Origin: Streptomyces abyssomicinicus
GTDB taxonomy: Bacteria; Actinomycetota; Actinomycetes; Streptomycetales; Streptomycetaceae
Direction of reading: 5' to 3'
Length of the DNA: 64,000 bases
Assembly (NCBI RefSeq): GCF_008974245.1
Contig: NZ_BBZI01000010.1
Location: 415,332-479,331, forward strand
Part shown: in pieces, positions 35,211-44,556 of the stretch
Layout: each line of letters starts with the position of its first letter
Position numbering within the stretch: the stretch's first letter is position 1
The notes under the pieces: model-generated
The model's database searches: none
The model's input: only the letters and a program-made list of their open reading frames with translations
Told to the model about the DNA's origin: nothing
Position numbers and translations under genes: made by a program

Positions 35211-35834
35211 TCAGGGTCGGGAGGCCCGTGACCTGCGGCCGGCGCGCCGGTGGGCCAGCACGGAGAGGGGCACTGAGGCGGTCCAGCTGTAGACGGCCGC
35301 CATGGGTGCGTACTGGGCGATTCCGACGGAGAGAAGGAAGACGCACGCCTGTGCGGGAAAGGGCGGGGAGGGCCTCCGGGGCCCCGATCCCCGGGCGACG
35401 AGCACGGCCATCAGGTACAGCACCAGGGCGGCCGTGCCGATGACCGCACCGTACAGGCCCGGTCCGAGCGGCTGCTGGCCGTAGTCGGCCAGCACTCTCG
35501 TGGGAAAGGGGATCAAGGAGACCAGAGCCAGGAAGGCGACGTTGCACCAGAAGAGGGAGCCGTTGATCCACTCCGCGTCGCGCAGCACCAAGTGGTGGGC
35601 CCGCCAGAACAGAGCGATCACGACAGCGCTCAACAGGAACGTCCCCACCTGGCCCTGCACGTCGTCGAGTGCGTCCACCAAGGCCTGCCCCCGGAGCCCC
35701 TCGGGCACGTCGATATCGAGCACCAGCAGCGTCATGGCGATGGCCACCACGCCGTCGGTCAACGCGAGAATCCTGTGCTTCGGCAGATGTGTCCGCTCCG
35801 AGGAGGAGGCTGCGTGCCTGTCGCCCGTGTCCAT
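35211..35834 (-). CDS. TMEM175-family (DUF1211) potassium channel-like membrane protein
   Basis: A protein of 207 residues with six hydrophobic segments. HRILALTDGVVAIAMTLLVLDIDVPEG is the first-helix signature of bacterial TMEM175 channels (FSD-type motif, here with LTD). ALVDALDDVQGQVGTFLLSAVVIALFWRAHHLVLR follows as expected. Bacterial members conduct potassium with low selectivity; whether this one does is inference from family. The start at ATG 35834 is preferred because an upstream in-frame Met adds an uncharacteristic leader. No operon partner is present. Confidence 0.82.
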   Translation of the reverse strand: MDTGDRHAASSSERTHLPKHRILALTDGVVAIAMTLLVLDIDVPEGLRGQALVDALDDVQGQVGTFLLSAVVIALFWRAHHLVLRDAEWINGSLFWCNVAFLALVSLIPFPTRVLADYGQQPLGPGLYGAVIGTAALVLYLMAVLVARGSGPRRPSPPFPAQACVFLLSVGIAQYAPMAAVYSWTASVPLSVLAHRRAGRRSRASRP

Positions 35835-36328
35835 CGTCCTGTGGTAGCACCACCCGAGCGCGACACCCCGGCACCCGTCCACCGGACCACGCGTGTCGTG
35901 AACCGGACTCCCGACCAGATCAACGCCGCATGGGTTTCCGCGCCGTGGCCACTCGCTTCGACGAACGGGTGTACCTCTTCCGTGGCACGGTGACCGTCAC
36001 GGCGATCCAGCTGTGGCTCCGCTCCTGAGTTCGGCTCGCCCATCTGCGCTTCACCGTGCCTACCACCGGGGCGATTGGCGGAGGTGTACTCGTCCGCGAT
36101 GCTGAACACGCCGGCGCAGCGCGGGCATTCGGCCTGGCCGTCAGGACGGCTGTCCGACCGGGTCCGACAGCAGCACGCAACCGGAGCTGCCCACGCACTC
36201 CGACACCCATCCTGACCGTGGCACAAGGCCGGAAGCAGGAGGAAGCACGACCCCGGACGACGCGACCAGTGGCCGCTGCCTTCGGTCCACGAGAAGCTGG
36301 ACGGGCCCCGGTCGGACACGGCTCAGGA
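35835..36328. other. Stretch without a confident gene
   Basis: About 490 bases. A minus-strand frame reads AECPRCAGVFSIADEY, a CxxC zinc-ribbon-like snippet, around 36080-36130, but the frame has no consistent start or family match. It could be the remnant of a small zinc-ribbon gene. No promoter or terminator is assigned. Confidence 0.4.
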
Positions 36329-36982
36329 TCAGTCGCTCACCGGCGACGAGGGCACACGAGGCACCGCCGAGCTGGGGTCAAAGCCTGCGAAAGCCAGCCC
36401 AATGACGAAACCCGCCGCTTCTTCCAACTGGCGGACGCGATCCAGGCCCCCAAGAATCGCAGGCGTCCCGCCGACGTCACGCACCAGCTCACCGACGACA
36501 CGCAGTGCCGCGGAATCGTCGCCGCACATGGCCACCGTGACGCCGGCCTGGCCAGCACCGGGAGAGCTCGTCCACCGGTCGGCGGGGAAGAGATGAAATG
36601 CCTTGACGACGTGAGCTCCTCGAGCCAGCCCGGCGATCCGCTTCGCCATCGGCTCGCCGTGCTCGGTGAGCAGAACGCCGACACCATGCGCGACAGCGTT
36701 CGTGGGATCGATCAACGGCGTCCCCGCAAGCGAACCTTCGGACGCGCCCACCAGTCCCAACATGTCCTCGACACCGTCCCAGGACACGGCGAGCAGCACC
36801 GCGTCCCGCCCGACGACCGCCTCACGCGGCGCGACGGCGAGCACTTCGGGGCCCAGCCGCTCAGCAAGCCTCTCGGCCTTGACCTGCGACCGCCCGCCGA
36901 TCACCACGTCATGCCCCGCGCGTGACCAGCCCTCGCCCAAGGCCGCCGCCAACGTCCCTGTCCCCAGGATCCCGATGCGCAT
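36329..36982 (-). CDS. NADPH-dependent F420 reductase-like NAD(P)-binding protein
   Basis: A protein of 217 residues. The N-terminus MRIGILGTGTLAAALGEGWSRAGHDVVIGGRS is a Rossmann GxGxxA dinucleotide site. Next come LLAVSWDGVEDML, DPTNAVAHG and AHVVKAFHLFPADRW. The length and motifs match the Fno/F420 reductase superfamily, which moves hydride between NADPH and coenzyme F420, and its close relatives of unknown use. It is divergent from an HxlR-type regulator across about 100 bases containing a perfect palindrome, so the regulator probably controls it. Confidence 0.83.
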   Translation of the reverse strand: MRIGILGTGTLAAALGEGWSRAGHDVVIGGRSQVKAERLAERLGPEVLAVAPREAVVGRDAVLLAVSWDGVEDMLGLVGASEGSLAGTPLIDPTNAVAHGVGVLLTEHGEPMAKRIAGLARGAHVVKAFHLFPADRWTSSPGAGQAGVTVAMCGDDSAALRVVGELVRDVGGTPAILGGLDRVRQLEEAAGFVIGLAFAGFDPSSAVPRVPSSPVSD

Positions 36983-37037
36983 CGTCGTTTCCTCTCAGGT
37001 GGCAGTCAGGAGGGCAGCCACACTAGGGAACGCGTTG

Positions 37038-37053
37038 CGCACCGATCGGTGCG
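37038..37053. promoter_or_regulatory. Palindromic operator between reductase and HxlR gene
   Basis: CGCACCGATCGGTGCG is a perfect 16-base palindrome centred 36 bases before the HxlR start codon and 64 bases before the reductase start. It is a likely binding site for the HxlR-type dimer encoded next to it. Confidence 0.65.
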
Positions 37054-37080
37054 TGACGACCGCGCGATGATGGAGACGCG

Positions 37081-37560
37081 ATGACCGATCACCAGGACCA
37101 CTGCCACGAGCTGGTCGCTGACTGCCGTCTGCGCGCGGCCACCGATCTCTTCGCCCACACATGGGATCCGGTTGTGCTGGCGGCTCTTCGCCCGGGCCCG
37201 CGCCGGCGCCGCGAGCTGCGCGCCACGATCGGCGGCATCAGCGACAAGGTCCTGACCGACACCCTGAAGCGTTTGCTCTCCAACGGCCTGATCGACCGCC
37301 ACGCGCACGCCGAAGCGCCACCTCGCGTCGAGTACAGCCTGACCGGTTTGGGGCAGAGCCTCGTCGAGGGTCCCATGACGGCGCTCGGACGCTGGGCGAT
37401 CGAGCACAGTGACGAACTCCTCGAAGCCCAGGAGAGCGCGCTACAGCGAGCACAGGACCGGGCGGTGACTCCACCGGAATCGCAGCGATCCGAACGCACT
37501 CCCTCCGGCCGGCCCCTGCGGCCGCCCCGCAAGGGCTGGCCGGCACAAGGCACCGCTTGA
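37081..37560 (+). CDS. HxlR-family winged-helix regulator
   Basis: A protein of 159 residues. CRLRAATDLFAHTWDPVVLAALRPGPRRRRELRATIGGISDKVLTDTLKRLLSNGLIDRH and RVEYSLTGLGQSL form the HxlR/MarR-like winged helix. The usual N-terminal Cys is present (ADCRLR, about residue 17) and is a candidate redox or electrophile sensor, as in HypR and YodB. The C-terminal 40 residues are basic and Pro-rich and look disordered. It is divergent from the F420-reductase-like gene, a common HxlR arrangement, and probably regulates both. Confidence 0.85.
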   Translation: MTDHQDHCHELVADCRLRAATDLFAHTWDPVVLAALRPGPRRRRELRATIGGISDKVLTDTLKRLLSNGLIDRHAHAEAPPRVEYSLTGLGQSLVEGPMTALGRWAIEHSDELLEAQESALQRAQDRAVTPPESQRSERTPSGRPLRPPRKGWPAQGTA

Positions 37561-37695
37561 CCTGTTCGGCGCGCCCGGCCCACCACATGATCACGCCTCC
37601 CCACCACATGCGCCGTGAGCCACCCGCTTCAGCCATGGACCCGTCCTACAGTGAGGGACTGGTCAGCGACGTCGATCTCTTCGAAGGAGTGCGGC

Positions 37696-38685
37696 ATGGG
37701 GGATACCGGGGTGTCCGCAGCGGCGGTGGACGGGCTCGAAGGGTACAGGGGGGAGCTCACCGGCTACTGCTACCGGATGCTGGGGTCGTACGCCGAGGCC
37801 GAGGACGCCGTGCAGGAGACGCTGGTGCGGGCGTGGCGGAGCATGGACGGCTTCGAGGGCCGGTCGGCGCTGCGGTCGTGGGTGTACCGCATCGCCACCA
37901 ACGTCTGCCTGGACGCCCTCGCCTCGGGCAAGCGGCGGGCGCTGCCCATGGACCTGTCCGGACCGAGCCAGGGCGGTACGGCGCCGGCGCCCCCGAAGGA
38001 CGCCGCGCTGTGGGTGGAGCCCTGTCCTGGCGACGATCCGGAGGCGTCCGCCACGATGGGCGAGTCGGTGCGGCTGGCGTTCGTCGCCGCCCTGCAGCAC
38101 CTGCCGCCCAAGCAGCGGGCCACGCTGGTCCTGCGGGACGTCCTGCGTTTCTCGGCACGAGAGGTCGCCGACCTGCACGGCTGCACCGTCGCCTCGGCCA
38201 ACAGCGCCCTGCAGCGGGCGCGAGCCACGCTGGCCGACCGCCGCCGGGCCGCCGACGGGCCCGCGGCCCGGCCGTGCGGCGACAACGTCCGCCAGGTGCT
38301 GGCCGAGCGGTATGCCACGGCCTTCTCCCGCTACGACATGGAGGAGCTGAAGATGCTCCTCCACGTCGACGCCACGCTCTGCCTGCCCCCGTACGCGAAG
38401 TGGATGCGCGGTGTCCCCGACATCCAGGCGTGGCTCACCGGCCCCGCGATCGGCTGCCGCGGCTCGCGCCTGGTCCCCACCACCGCCAACGGCTCTCCCG
38501 CCTTCGGCCAGTACCGCCCTCGCTCGGACGGCACCGGCTACGTCCCCTGGGCCCTTCAGGTCGTCGATTTCGCAGGCGACCGGATCACCGGCATCACGGC
38601 CTTCCGTGACACCGAGCGTCTCTTCCCGCTCTTCGCCCTGCCGGACCACCTGGGCGAAGACGTCCGGCTCGATGCTCGTGCCTGA
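37696..38685 (+). CDS. ECF sigma factor with C-terminal SnoaL-like domain (SigX5/SigJ type)
   Basis: A protein of 329 residues from ATG 37696 behind GAAGGAG. Region 2 is YCYRMLGSYAEAEDAVQETLVRAWRSMDGFEGRSALRSWVYRIATNVCLDAL. Region 4 is LQHLPPKQRATLVLRDVLRFSAREVADLHGCTVASANSALQRARATL. The last 120 residues are an NTF2/SnoaL-like domain (AERYATAFSRYDMEELKMLL). In this subfamily the SnoaL part replaces a separate anti-sigma factor as a regulatory module. No anti-sigma gene is adjacent. The convergent DUF998 gene on the opposite strand is not evidently linked. Confidence 0.9.
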   Translation: MGDTGVSAAAVDGLEGYRGELTGYCYRMLGSYAEAEDAVQETLVRAWRSMDGFEGRSALRSWVYRIATNVCLDALASGKRRALPMDLSGPSQGGTAPAPPKDAALWVEPCPGDDPEASATMGESVRLAFVAALQHLPPKQRATLVLRDVLRFSAREVADLHGCTVASANSALQRARATLADRRRAADGPAARPCGDNVRQVLAERYATAFSRYDMEELKMLLHVDATLCLPPYAKWMRGVPDIQAWLTGPAIGCRGSRLVPTTANGSPAFGQYRPRSDGTGYVPWALQVVDFAGDRITGITAFRDTERLFPLFALPDHLGEDVRLDARA

Positions 38686-38739
38686 CTGCGTGAGGCATCC
38701 CCGGGCTCCCCACTCGGTGACCGGACGGCCGACCAGCCG

Positions 38740-39408
38740 TCAGTGATGCGCCGCTGCGGTGGCCAGACGGGCCGTCACCAAGGTCAGCCACAGAAGGCCG
38801 AGGCCGGCGCCGGCCGTGAAGGCCATGACGGAGGTGGCGGAGGCAGCGAACCCCGCGAGGACGGCGACCGGGAGGAGACGCGAGGCCACGGCCCACCCAC
38901 GGTGCCCATGGGCGGCGAGCGGGCCGGCCAGCACGACGAAGGCAGCGCACAGAGCGAGGTAGCCGACCATTCCCGCGGCCATGTGGACGGCACCGTGCCC
39001 GCTCATCACGGTCGCATCGGGCGCTCCGGCCGGAAAGCCCGCGCCCGCATCCGCCGGGAAGGCCGCCGCCACCCAGAACGAGGCACCGAAGACCCCGACC
39101 AGGACCGGCCCCCACGAGCCGCCCCCACCACCGCCCAGCACCCGGCGCAGACCGACCGCACCCGCCACCAGCAGGGCGCCGGCGAGCAGGAAGTTCACCG
39201 TCTGGATCCAGCCCGCCTCGCCCAGCGCGAGCTGGCTGAGCGCGTTCCGTCCGAAGTCGAAGCCCTCACGCGCAAGCCCCTGCGCGGCACCTACCGCGAG
39301 GAACACCGGACCCGCCACCATGCCACCGACCAGAGACCTGCGTACCGCCGGGCGGGACACGGCGGTCAGGGGAGCAACGTGCCGGGATGCGCCGACCGTG
39401 TGCGTCAT
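38740..39408 (-). CDS. DUF998 integral membrane protein
   Basis: A protein of 222 residues with six predicted membrane segments, for example LVGGMVAGPVFLAVGAAQGL, VNFLLAGALLVAGAVGL, GPVLVGVFGASFWVAAAF and GYLALCAAFVVLAGPLA. GRNALSQLALGEAGWIQTVNF is the conserved DUF998 first-loop motif. A run of glycines interrupts the first half. Its function is unknown. It is convergent with the sigma-factor gene, with about 55 bases between stops. Confidence 0.78.
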   Translation of the reverse strand: MTHTVGASRHVAPLTAVSRPAVRRSLVGGMVAGPVFLAVGAAQGLAREGFDFGRNALSQLALGEAGWIQTVNFLLAGALLVAGAVGLRRVLGGGGGGSWGPVLVGVFGASFWVAAAFPADAGAGFPAGAPDATVMSGHGAVHMAAGMVGYLALCAAFVVLAGPLAAHGHRGWAVASRLLPVAVLAGFAASATSVMAFTAGAGLGLLWLTLVTARLATAAAHH

Positions 39409-39643
39409 GAATGAGCCTTCCTCACGTCGAGTTGTCGCTCATCCGACCGACCCCGACCAGCAGAGTCAGCGCTCGAATCGACGTGATCCGGCCCACACCC
39501 CCAGAACACTCCGCCCGCAGCCCCGCAGCCCTCAAGGCAGCGCACGCCGGCCCGGACCGGCCCGGCAGTACTCTGAGTCGTCACCGTCGACCGGACCGCG
39601 GGCCGGCACCGAGCATCCAGTTCCGGCGACGACGGGAGTGAGC

Positions 39644-40864
39644 ATGACGAACAAGCACCGGTGGGCCGCGCGGAGCAGGCTTCCGCTCCTCGTGGATGCC
39701 CTCGCCCTGGACACGACCGATGAGCCAGTGCGCCGGCTCATCGGTGCCTTCGGCGGCGAACCCACCTCCGTGACCGGATACGACCTCGGCGAGCCCGCGC
39801 TTCGCGTGCGGAAACTGCGCTTCGCGTCGGGCGGAGAGATCGTGCTGCATCACGACACGGTGGTGGGCGTGATCCTGCACGTGAAGCCCGCCGCCGGCGA
39901 CCTTGGCGTGGTCGACCTCGCGCAATGGGTCAAGGGCCTCACCAACGACGCGACGCTGGAGGAACTCAAGGCCGCTCTTGCGCTGCCCGTCCATTTCGCC
40001 GGCCTCCGCAGCCCGTACTTCACGATCGGGGCCGGATATGCCGGGCTGCGCTTCGTCCCCGGCGACGGCAGCGGCAGCGCCGGCGCCGGCGGCTGGAATC
40101 AGCCGGGGCACCTGACCCGCATCGTCATCACCATGGACAAGCCCGGACTGGGGCTCCCGCCCGACGCCGACGAATGTCCGGCCTGCACGGATTTGCTCGT
40201 GTGCGGCGAGAACGGTGTCGACGTCGATGCCACTCTCCTGCGGCTCGAGAGCGCGGTCGCCGCCAAGACTCTCAAGGAGGTTGCTTCCCGGGCGAAGCTC
40301 ACCGACCTCCGGGCGCTCCACGCCTCGCGCCTGATGACGTTCGTCGAGAGCCACCTGATCTGTACGTCCTGTCGCCACATCATCTGCTTCACCCTGTACA
40401 GAGACGGCTCGCCCACGTTCGGCCACCACGCCGTCGACGAGGCCCGTCGACGGCCCGCCGAGCCGATCCCGCCGGCTGACCAGTGGGCAGCGCAGGAACG
40501 CGTGGTCGCGGAGCAGGACGCCCTGCGATACGTCGACCACCAGCCCGGTGCGTGGTTCCTGGTCCAGCAGGGTGACTCGCTCTACCTGGACGCCCGCTAC
40601 TCCTACAGCGCGGTCATCGACGACTCCGCGCTGATCGAGCTCGATCCCGCCGAACGGAGCGCGTACAGCAAGGGCGGGCACGAGTACCTGCGACAGCTCG
40701 CTGGAAAGATCCACATGAGCGCGCCGTACACCCCGGATTCCCCGTACTTCGCACGCGACCTGTATCGCCGCGGAGGGGAGCCCGGCCGCGACTACCGCGG
40801 CGAGGTCAGCTCGGCGATCGCGCACCACACCTGGTCGGCCGAGCAGCGCTCCCGCCGGATGTGA
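39644..40864 (+). CDS. Hypothetical protein, 406 residues
   Basis: Not recognised. The ATG at 39644 follows GGGAGTG. The N-terminal half reads as a soluble mixed fold (LLVDALALDTTDEPVRRLIGAFGG, LGEPALRVRKLRFASGGEIVLHHD). Two cysteine pairs occur in the middle (ECPACTDLLVCGENG and LICTSCRHIICFTLYRDG), possibly a zinc site. The C-terminal part is Tyr- and Asp-rich (YLDARYSYSAVIDDSALIELDPAERSAY). There is no signal peptide or membrane segment. It is convergent with another unknown (40889), with 24 bases between their stops. Confidence 0.65.
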   Translation: MTNKHRWAARSRLPLLVDALALDTTDEPVRRLIGAFGGEPTSVTGYDLGEPALRVRKLRFASGGEIVLHHDTVVGVILHVKPAAGDLGVVDLAQWVKGLTNDATLEELKAALALPVHFAGLRSPYFTIGAGYAGLRFVPGDGSGSAGAGGWNQPGHLTRIVITMDKPGLGLPPDADECPACTDLLVCGENGVDVDATLLRLESAVAAKTLKEVASRAKLTDLRALHASRLMTFVESHLICTSCRHIICFTLYRDGSPTFGHHAVDEARRRPAEPIPPADQWAAQERVVAEQDALRYVDHQPGAWFLVQQGDSLYLDARYSYSAVIDDSALIELDPAERSAYSKGGHEYLRQLAGKIHMSAPYTPDSPYFARDLYRRGGEPGRDYRGEVSSAIAHHTWSAEQRSRRM

Positions 40865-40888
40865 ACCTGACGCGCCCCTTCGACGCCG

Positions 40889-41440
40889 TCACCCGCGGGT
40901 GCGCTTGGCCTCGTACCGTCGAACACGGTCCCAGTTCGGCGTCGGCGTCGCGGACTGCACCGCTGCGAAGACCTTCCTCTGCTTGAGCAGCTTGACGCTC
41001 GCACTGTGGGCGATGAGGCAAGGCATGTCCCACCTGACGCGCCTGAACAGCGCGTCGACCTCCTCCTGCGAACCGAACAGGATCGCGTCCGACAACGTTG
41101 CTGCCGCACGTTCATCGAGAGGTCCGCGGCTACCAGCCGCATGGCACAGCGGCAGGAGCGCGCTGTACAGCAGAAGATGCCGGGAGAGGCTGTTCCGGAT
41201 CGTCGTGACGTGCTCCTCGACGACGGGGACGGTGAACGTCCGCGGGTCGTGCAGCGCGTCGGCTCCGCCGACGACCTCGAGCAGGAGGTCTCCGTCCTCG
41301 CGGACCACGCGAGGAAACCAGTTCTCCCGGGTGAAAACGACCTCGCTCACGGAACGGCCACCCAGGATGACGTCGAGTGCCCCTGAGCGACGGAAGGCCG
41401 GCGGAAGAGCATGATCTTCTGGGTCGGTGTCACATGCCAC
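40889..41440 (-). CDS. Hypothetical protein, possibly DUF6357 family
   Basis: A protein of 183 residues. EVVFTRENWFPRVVREDGDLLLEVVGGADALHDPRTFTVPVVEEHVTTIRNSLSRHLLLYSALLPLCHAAG resembles a Streptomyces family of unknown function that I associate with DUF6357. Soluble, with no cysteine motif or signal peptide. It ends with a basic tail. The ribosome site before the 41440 start is weak, and an internal start is possible. It is convergent with the 406-residue unknown. Confidence 0.62.
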   Translation of the reverse strand: MACDTDPEDHALPPAFRRSGALDVILGGRSVSEVVFTRENWFPRVVREDGDLLLEVVGGADALHDPRTFTVPVVEEHVTTIRNSLSRHLLLYSALLPLCHAAGSRGPLDERAAATLSDAILFGSQEEVDALFRRVRWDMPCLIAHSASVKLLKQRKVFAAVQSATPTPNWDRVRRYEAKRTRG

Positions 41441-41692
41441 AGGCTACGCCGGATGTGGGGCACGGCACCGGACGGCAGAAAGGGACGCACCACGGGCCCG
41501 GTCGCTGCCGCGCTGTGCGCCTCCCCGGTGGTCCGGCCTCGCAGGAAGTCCCGCACACGCTCCACCGGGGTGGGCGGGGGTACCGCACGGGTGGGGCTGG
41601 GGTCGGGGCGCGCATGGTCGGTCGTGCCCGGCCGGGCCGGCGTCGGATCGTGACCGGTTTCGGTTGGGCCCGGCCGGGGCTGGGGTCGGGGG

Positions 41693-44068
41693 CTATGCGC
41701 AGCTTTTTGCGTTGAGGGTGAAGGCTTTGGCACCTGTGGGTGTTCCGGTGGCCTGGATGCCGAACGAGGCGGTGCCGGTTGCCGGGATGTTGCCGTTGTG
41801 TGCGGCGTTGGTGACGGTGACGTCGGCCCCGGTCTGGGTGGTGGTGGCGTTCCAGGCGCTGGTGATCCGTTCACCGCCCTGGAAGGTGAAGCCGAGTTTC
41901 CAGCCGCCGGTGATCGCTGTCGTGCTGGTGTTGTGCACCGTGACGTCGGCGGTGAAGCCGCTTCCCCAGGTGCTGGTGACCTTGTACGTGACCGAGCACG
42001 GACCGGTCGGCGTGGGCGTGGGCGTGGGCGTCGGTGTTGGCGTGGGGGTGGGCGTCGGTGTGGGGCCAGGCGTGGGGGTCGTTACGTCCGGGGTCGCGCC
42101 CCACTGCTTGGCCGCGCCCTCCATCAGCACGATGTTCGCCGCGTCGACGGGCGTGCTGCCGGAGGCGGTGGGCACGCCCTGGTAGGACCAGTCGTTCGCC
42201 GGGTTCCAGGCGCCGGCGGAGGCGATCCTGAACTGGACCTCCTTGCGGTATGCCGACTGGCCCGCCGGGGCGATCACCGTGTCCGAGCAGTCCACGGTCA
42301 CGTAGTGGACGTTGTCCTTGAACTGCGTGGGCCCGCTGACCTTGCCGCACTGGTTGTAGTTGGTGGTGAGGGTGATCTGGGCGGGCGTGACGCCGTCCTC
42401 GAGGGTGAAGTAGTAGCGCAGCGACGCGTCGTTCAGCGCCCGCGCGGGCCAGGCCGACCTGTTGACCAGGTACGCCTTGATTTCGGTGAAGTTGGAGCCG
42501 GTGGCGTTCACCGAGGCCTGCACGGACATCTCGGGCCCGTCCGGTGTCTCGGCCTGTGGGAAGCCCGCGAGCGGCGCGCCGCCGTACTCCGCGTACAGGC
42601 GGGCCAGCGCACCGGTGAAGGCCGCGTTGTAGTCGGTGGCGACCTCGTTGTTGGTGTAGTTGGACCGGTCGTCGGTGTAGGCGTCGTCCGCGGCGCTCGG
42701 ACCGCCGACCAACGCGCCGTGCAGCACGTGCCTGCTCTCGGCCGGGTTGGTGATCTGGTCGGTCCAGGAGCCGTGCGCGGTGCGGTGGTGCGGCTTGGTG
42801 GGCGGGTTGGCCCCGAAGCCGACGACGTAGCTGGACTTGCGCGGGTTGTCGCCGAGCGCGTAGTTGATCTGCCGGACGGCGAAGTCGTGGTAGCGCTGCT
42901 TGCGTTCGCTGTCGCCGGTCAGCCAGTCGGAGTAGGAGAGGGCGACGAACGCGGTGTTGGCCGCGTACCGCAGCGAACCCCAGCTGTCGAGGACGGCCTG
43001 CCCGCCGGGCGAGTACTTCACCTTCTGGCCGTTCACCCCGCTCGTCCACCAGTCGAGCCAGCGGTTGGCGTCGTCGACGTACCGCTGCTTGCCGGTCAGC
43101 TTGGCGAGCATCACGTAGGAGCCGTAGGACGTGTCGTCCCAGGAGATCGTCCACCGGTAGGAGCGGGTGGTGGTCTGCGGCTCGGTGGAGAGGTTGTCGT
43201 AGTACGTCTCGGCCTTGGTCAGGTAGGAGGCGTCGCCGGTGGCCTTGTGGAGCCAGATCGCGCCCCAGACCAGCTCGTCGTTGTAGCCGCTCCAGGACTT
43301 GTAGTACGACTGCGCGTCGGTGATGCAGTCGCTGTACTTGCCCCGGTAGGTGTCGGCGAAGGTGTAGAGCTGCTTGGCGTGCGTGAGCAGCTTGTCCGCG
43401 TACGCCGGGTCCGAGTCGCGGAAGACGATGGACGACGCCGCCATGGCGGCGGCGGTCTCGCCGGCGAGGTCGGAGCCGGGGCAGGAGGCATCGATCTTGT
43501 ACGCGGGCCGGGCCATCGGCATGACCTCCGCCGGGCCCCACCACTTGTGGTCGTCCGCGCCGTTGCCGACCTGGCCGTAGAGGACGTTCGGCGAGGGGTG
43601 CGCCTTGACGAAGTAGTCGTTGACGAAGCGCAGGTTGTTGCGCAGGTGCTCGAGCTGGCCGGAGGAGGCGTAGGCGGCCTTCTGCTCGATGCCGCCCCAG
43701 GCGAGCATCGTCGCGGAGTACGCCATGGGCAGCCCGAACTTGACGTGGTCGCCGGCGTCGTACCAGCCGCCGGTGAGGTCGAGACCCGCGTCCTTGCCGT
43801 CGTCCAGGCCCGAGTCCCCTCGCCAGCCGACGCGGTTGAAGTCGGGCAGGCGGCCGGACTGCTGGGATTCGTAGAACAGCAGCGACTTCTGCAGCGCCTC
43901 ACCGTAGGCGAAAGCGGGCGCGGCGGAGGCGGAGGCCGAGGCGGACAGGGGTAACAGGGCGCCGGTGAGGAGCACTCCGGCGAGGGCTGTCAGCCCCGCG
44001 CGACGCCCGGCGGTGGCCGGGGCGGCGAGGCGTCCTCGTCTGCGGCGGAACACGTTGGGGAGGCGCAA
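41693..44068 (-). CDS. Secreted GH9 cellulase with CBM3 and CBM2 (processive endoglucanase type)
   Basis: A protein of 791 residues. The start is TTG 44068, seven bases after GGAAGGGA. The N-terminal RRRRGRL, a hydrophobic stretch and SASASAAPA form a Sec/Tat-like signal cut near residue 50. The GH9 domain (about 52-490) has DLTGGWYDAGDHVKFGLP, with the catalytic-base Asp residues, and NNEVATDYNAAFTGALA with the catalytic Glu. A CBM3c-type domain (about 510-650) follows, then a Pro-Thr repeat linker (about 661-686), then a C-terminal CBM2 (GPCSVTYKVTSTWGSGF) that binds crystalline cellulose. GH9-CBM3c fusion is the layout of processive endoglucanases. A CebR operator lies about 235 bases upstream. 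Confidence 0.93.
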   Translation of the reverse strand: MRLPNVFRRRRGRLAAPATAGRRAGLTALAGVLLTGALLPLSASASASAAPAFAYGEALQKSLLFYESQQSGRLPDFNRVGWRGDSGLDDGKDAGLDLTGGWYDAGDHVKFGLPMAYSATMLAWGGIEQKAAYASSGQLEHLRNNLRFVNDYFVKAHPSPNVLYGQVGNGADDHKWWGPAEVMPMARPAYKIDASCPGSDLAGETAAAMAASSIVFRDSDPAYADKLLTHAKQLYTFADTYRGKYSDCITDAQSYYKSWSGYNDELVWGAIWLHKATGDASYLTKAETYYDNLSTEPQTTTRSYRWTISWDDTSYGSYVMLAKLTGKQRYVDDANRWLDWWTSGVNGQKVKYSPGGQAVLDSWGSLRYAANTAFVALSYSDWLTGDSERKQRYHDFAVRQINYALGDNPRKSSYVVGFGANPPTKPHHRTAHGSWTDQITNPAESRHVLHGALVGGPSAADDAYTDDRSNYTNNEVATDYNAAFTGALARLYAEYGGAPLAGFPQAETPDGPEMSVQASVNATGSNFTEIKAYLVNRSAWPARALNDASLRYYFTLEDGVTPAQITLTTNYNQCGKVSGPTQFKDNVHYVTVDCSDTVIAPAGQSAYRKEVQFRIASAGAWNPANDWSYQGVPTASGSTPVDAANIVLMEGAAKQWGATPDVTTPTPGPTPTPTPTPTPTPTPTPTPTGPCSVTYKVTSTWGSGFTADVTVHNTSTTAITGGWKLGFTFQGGERITSAWNATTTQTGADVTVTNAAHNGNIPATGTASFGIQATGTPTGAKAFTLNAKSCA

Positions 44069-44300
44069 CGGATGGTCCCTTCCGACGTCGGTGGGGCGGG
44101 CTACGGACGAGGCTCCGGCGCCCGGAGGGCGGCCCGGACGGGGCGGGCCCGCGGCGCAGGCGCGCGGTGGTGCGGTTCGTGGGAACGGTGGTGCGTGCGG
44201 CGACGTCACAGGGTCGGCCCCTGTAGGCGGCGCGGTGGCATGTGTCGCTGTGTGGCGCTCTGCCTTGATCCGGATGCGGAAGTGTTGTCCATCGGGAGGA

Positions 44301-44314
44301 TGGGAGCGCTCCCA
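44301..44314. promoter_or_regulatory. CebR-type operator (cellobiose-responsive)
   Basis: TGGGAGCGCTCCCA is a perfect 14-base palindrome identical to the known CebR binding consensus of Streptomyces. CebR represses cellulase and cellobiose-uptake genes until cello-oligosaccharides appear. It lies 233 bases upstream of the cellulase TTG and 400 bases upstream of the pectate lyase, so the cellulase is the likelier target. Confidence 0.85.
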
Positions 44315-44556
44315 TCACGTTCGTTCATGAAGCCAGCAGAGCCTGCGCCTGTCAACAGCCGTCACACAACCTGATGCAACCCTTGGACGCACGGTGGTCC
44401 GGTGGGCGGCCCCCGCCGCGGCGCCCACGACACCTGTCGTGCCCCCGGCCACCCCCGCCGCGGTGGCTGCCGCTCGGGCGGTTTCACGGTTTTTCAGGGT
44501 CTTCCCCTTGCGTCGTCCCGTTCCGGTCGCCCTTGTTGTTTCTTCCGTTGAACTCA

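Noticed and set aside
41693..44068. Pro-Thr repeat region of the cellulase as a mobile repeat element
   Set aside because: It is an ordinary linker between carbohydrate-binding modules, encoded by a GTGGGC-type repeat; no element ends are present.
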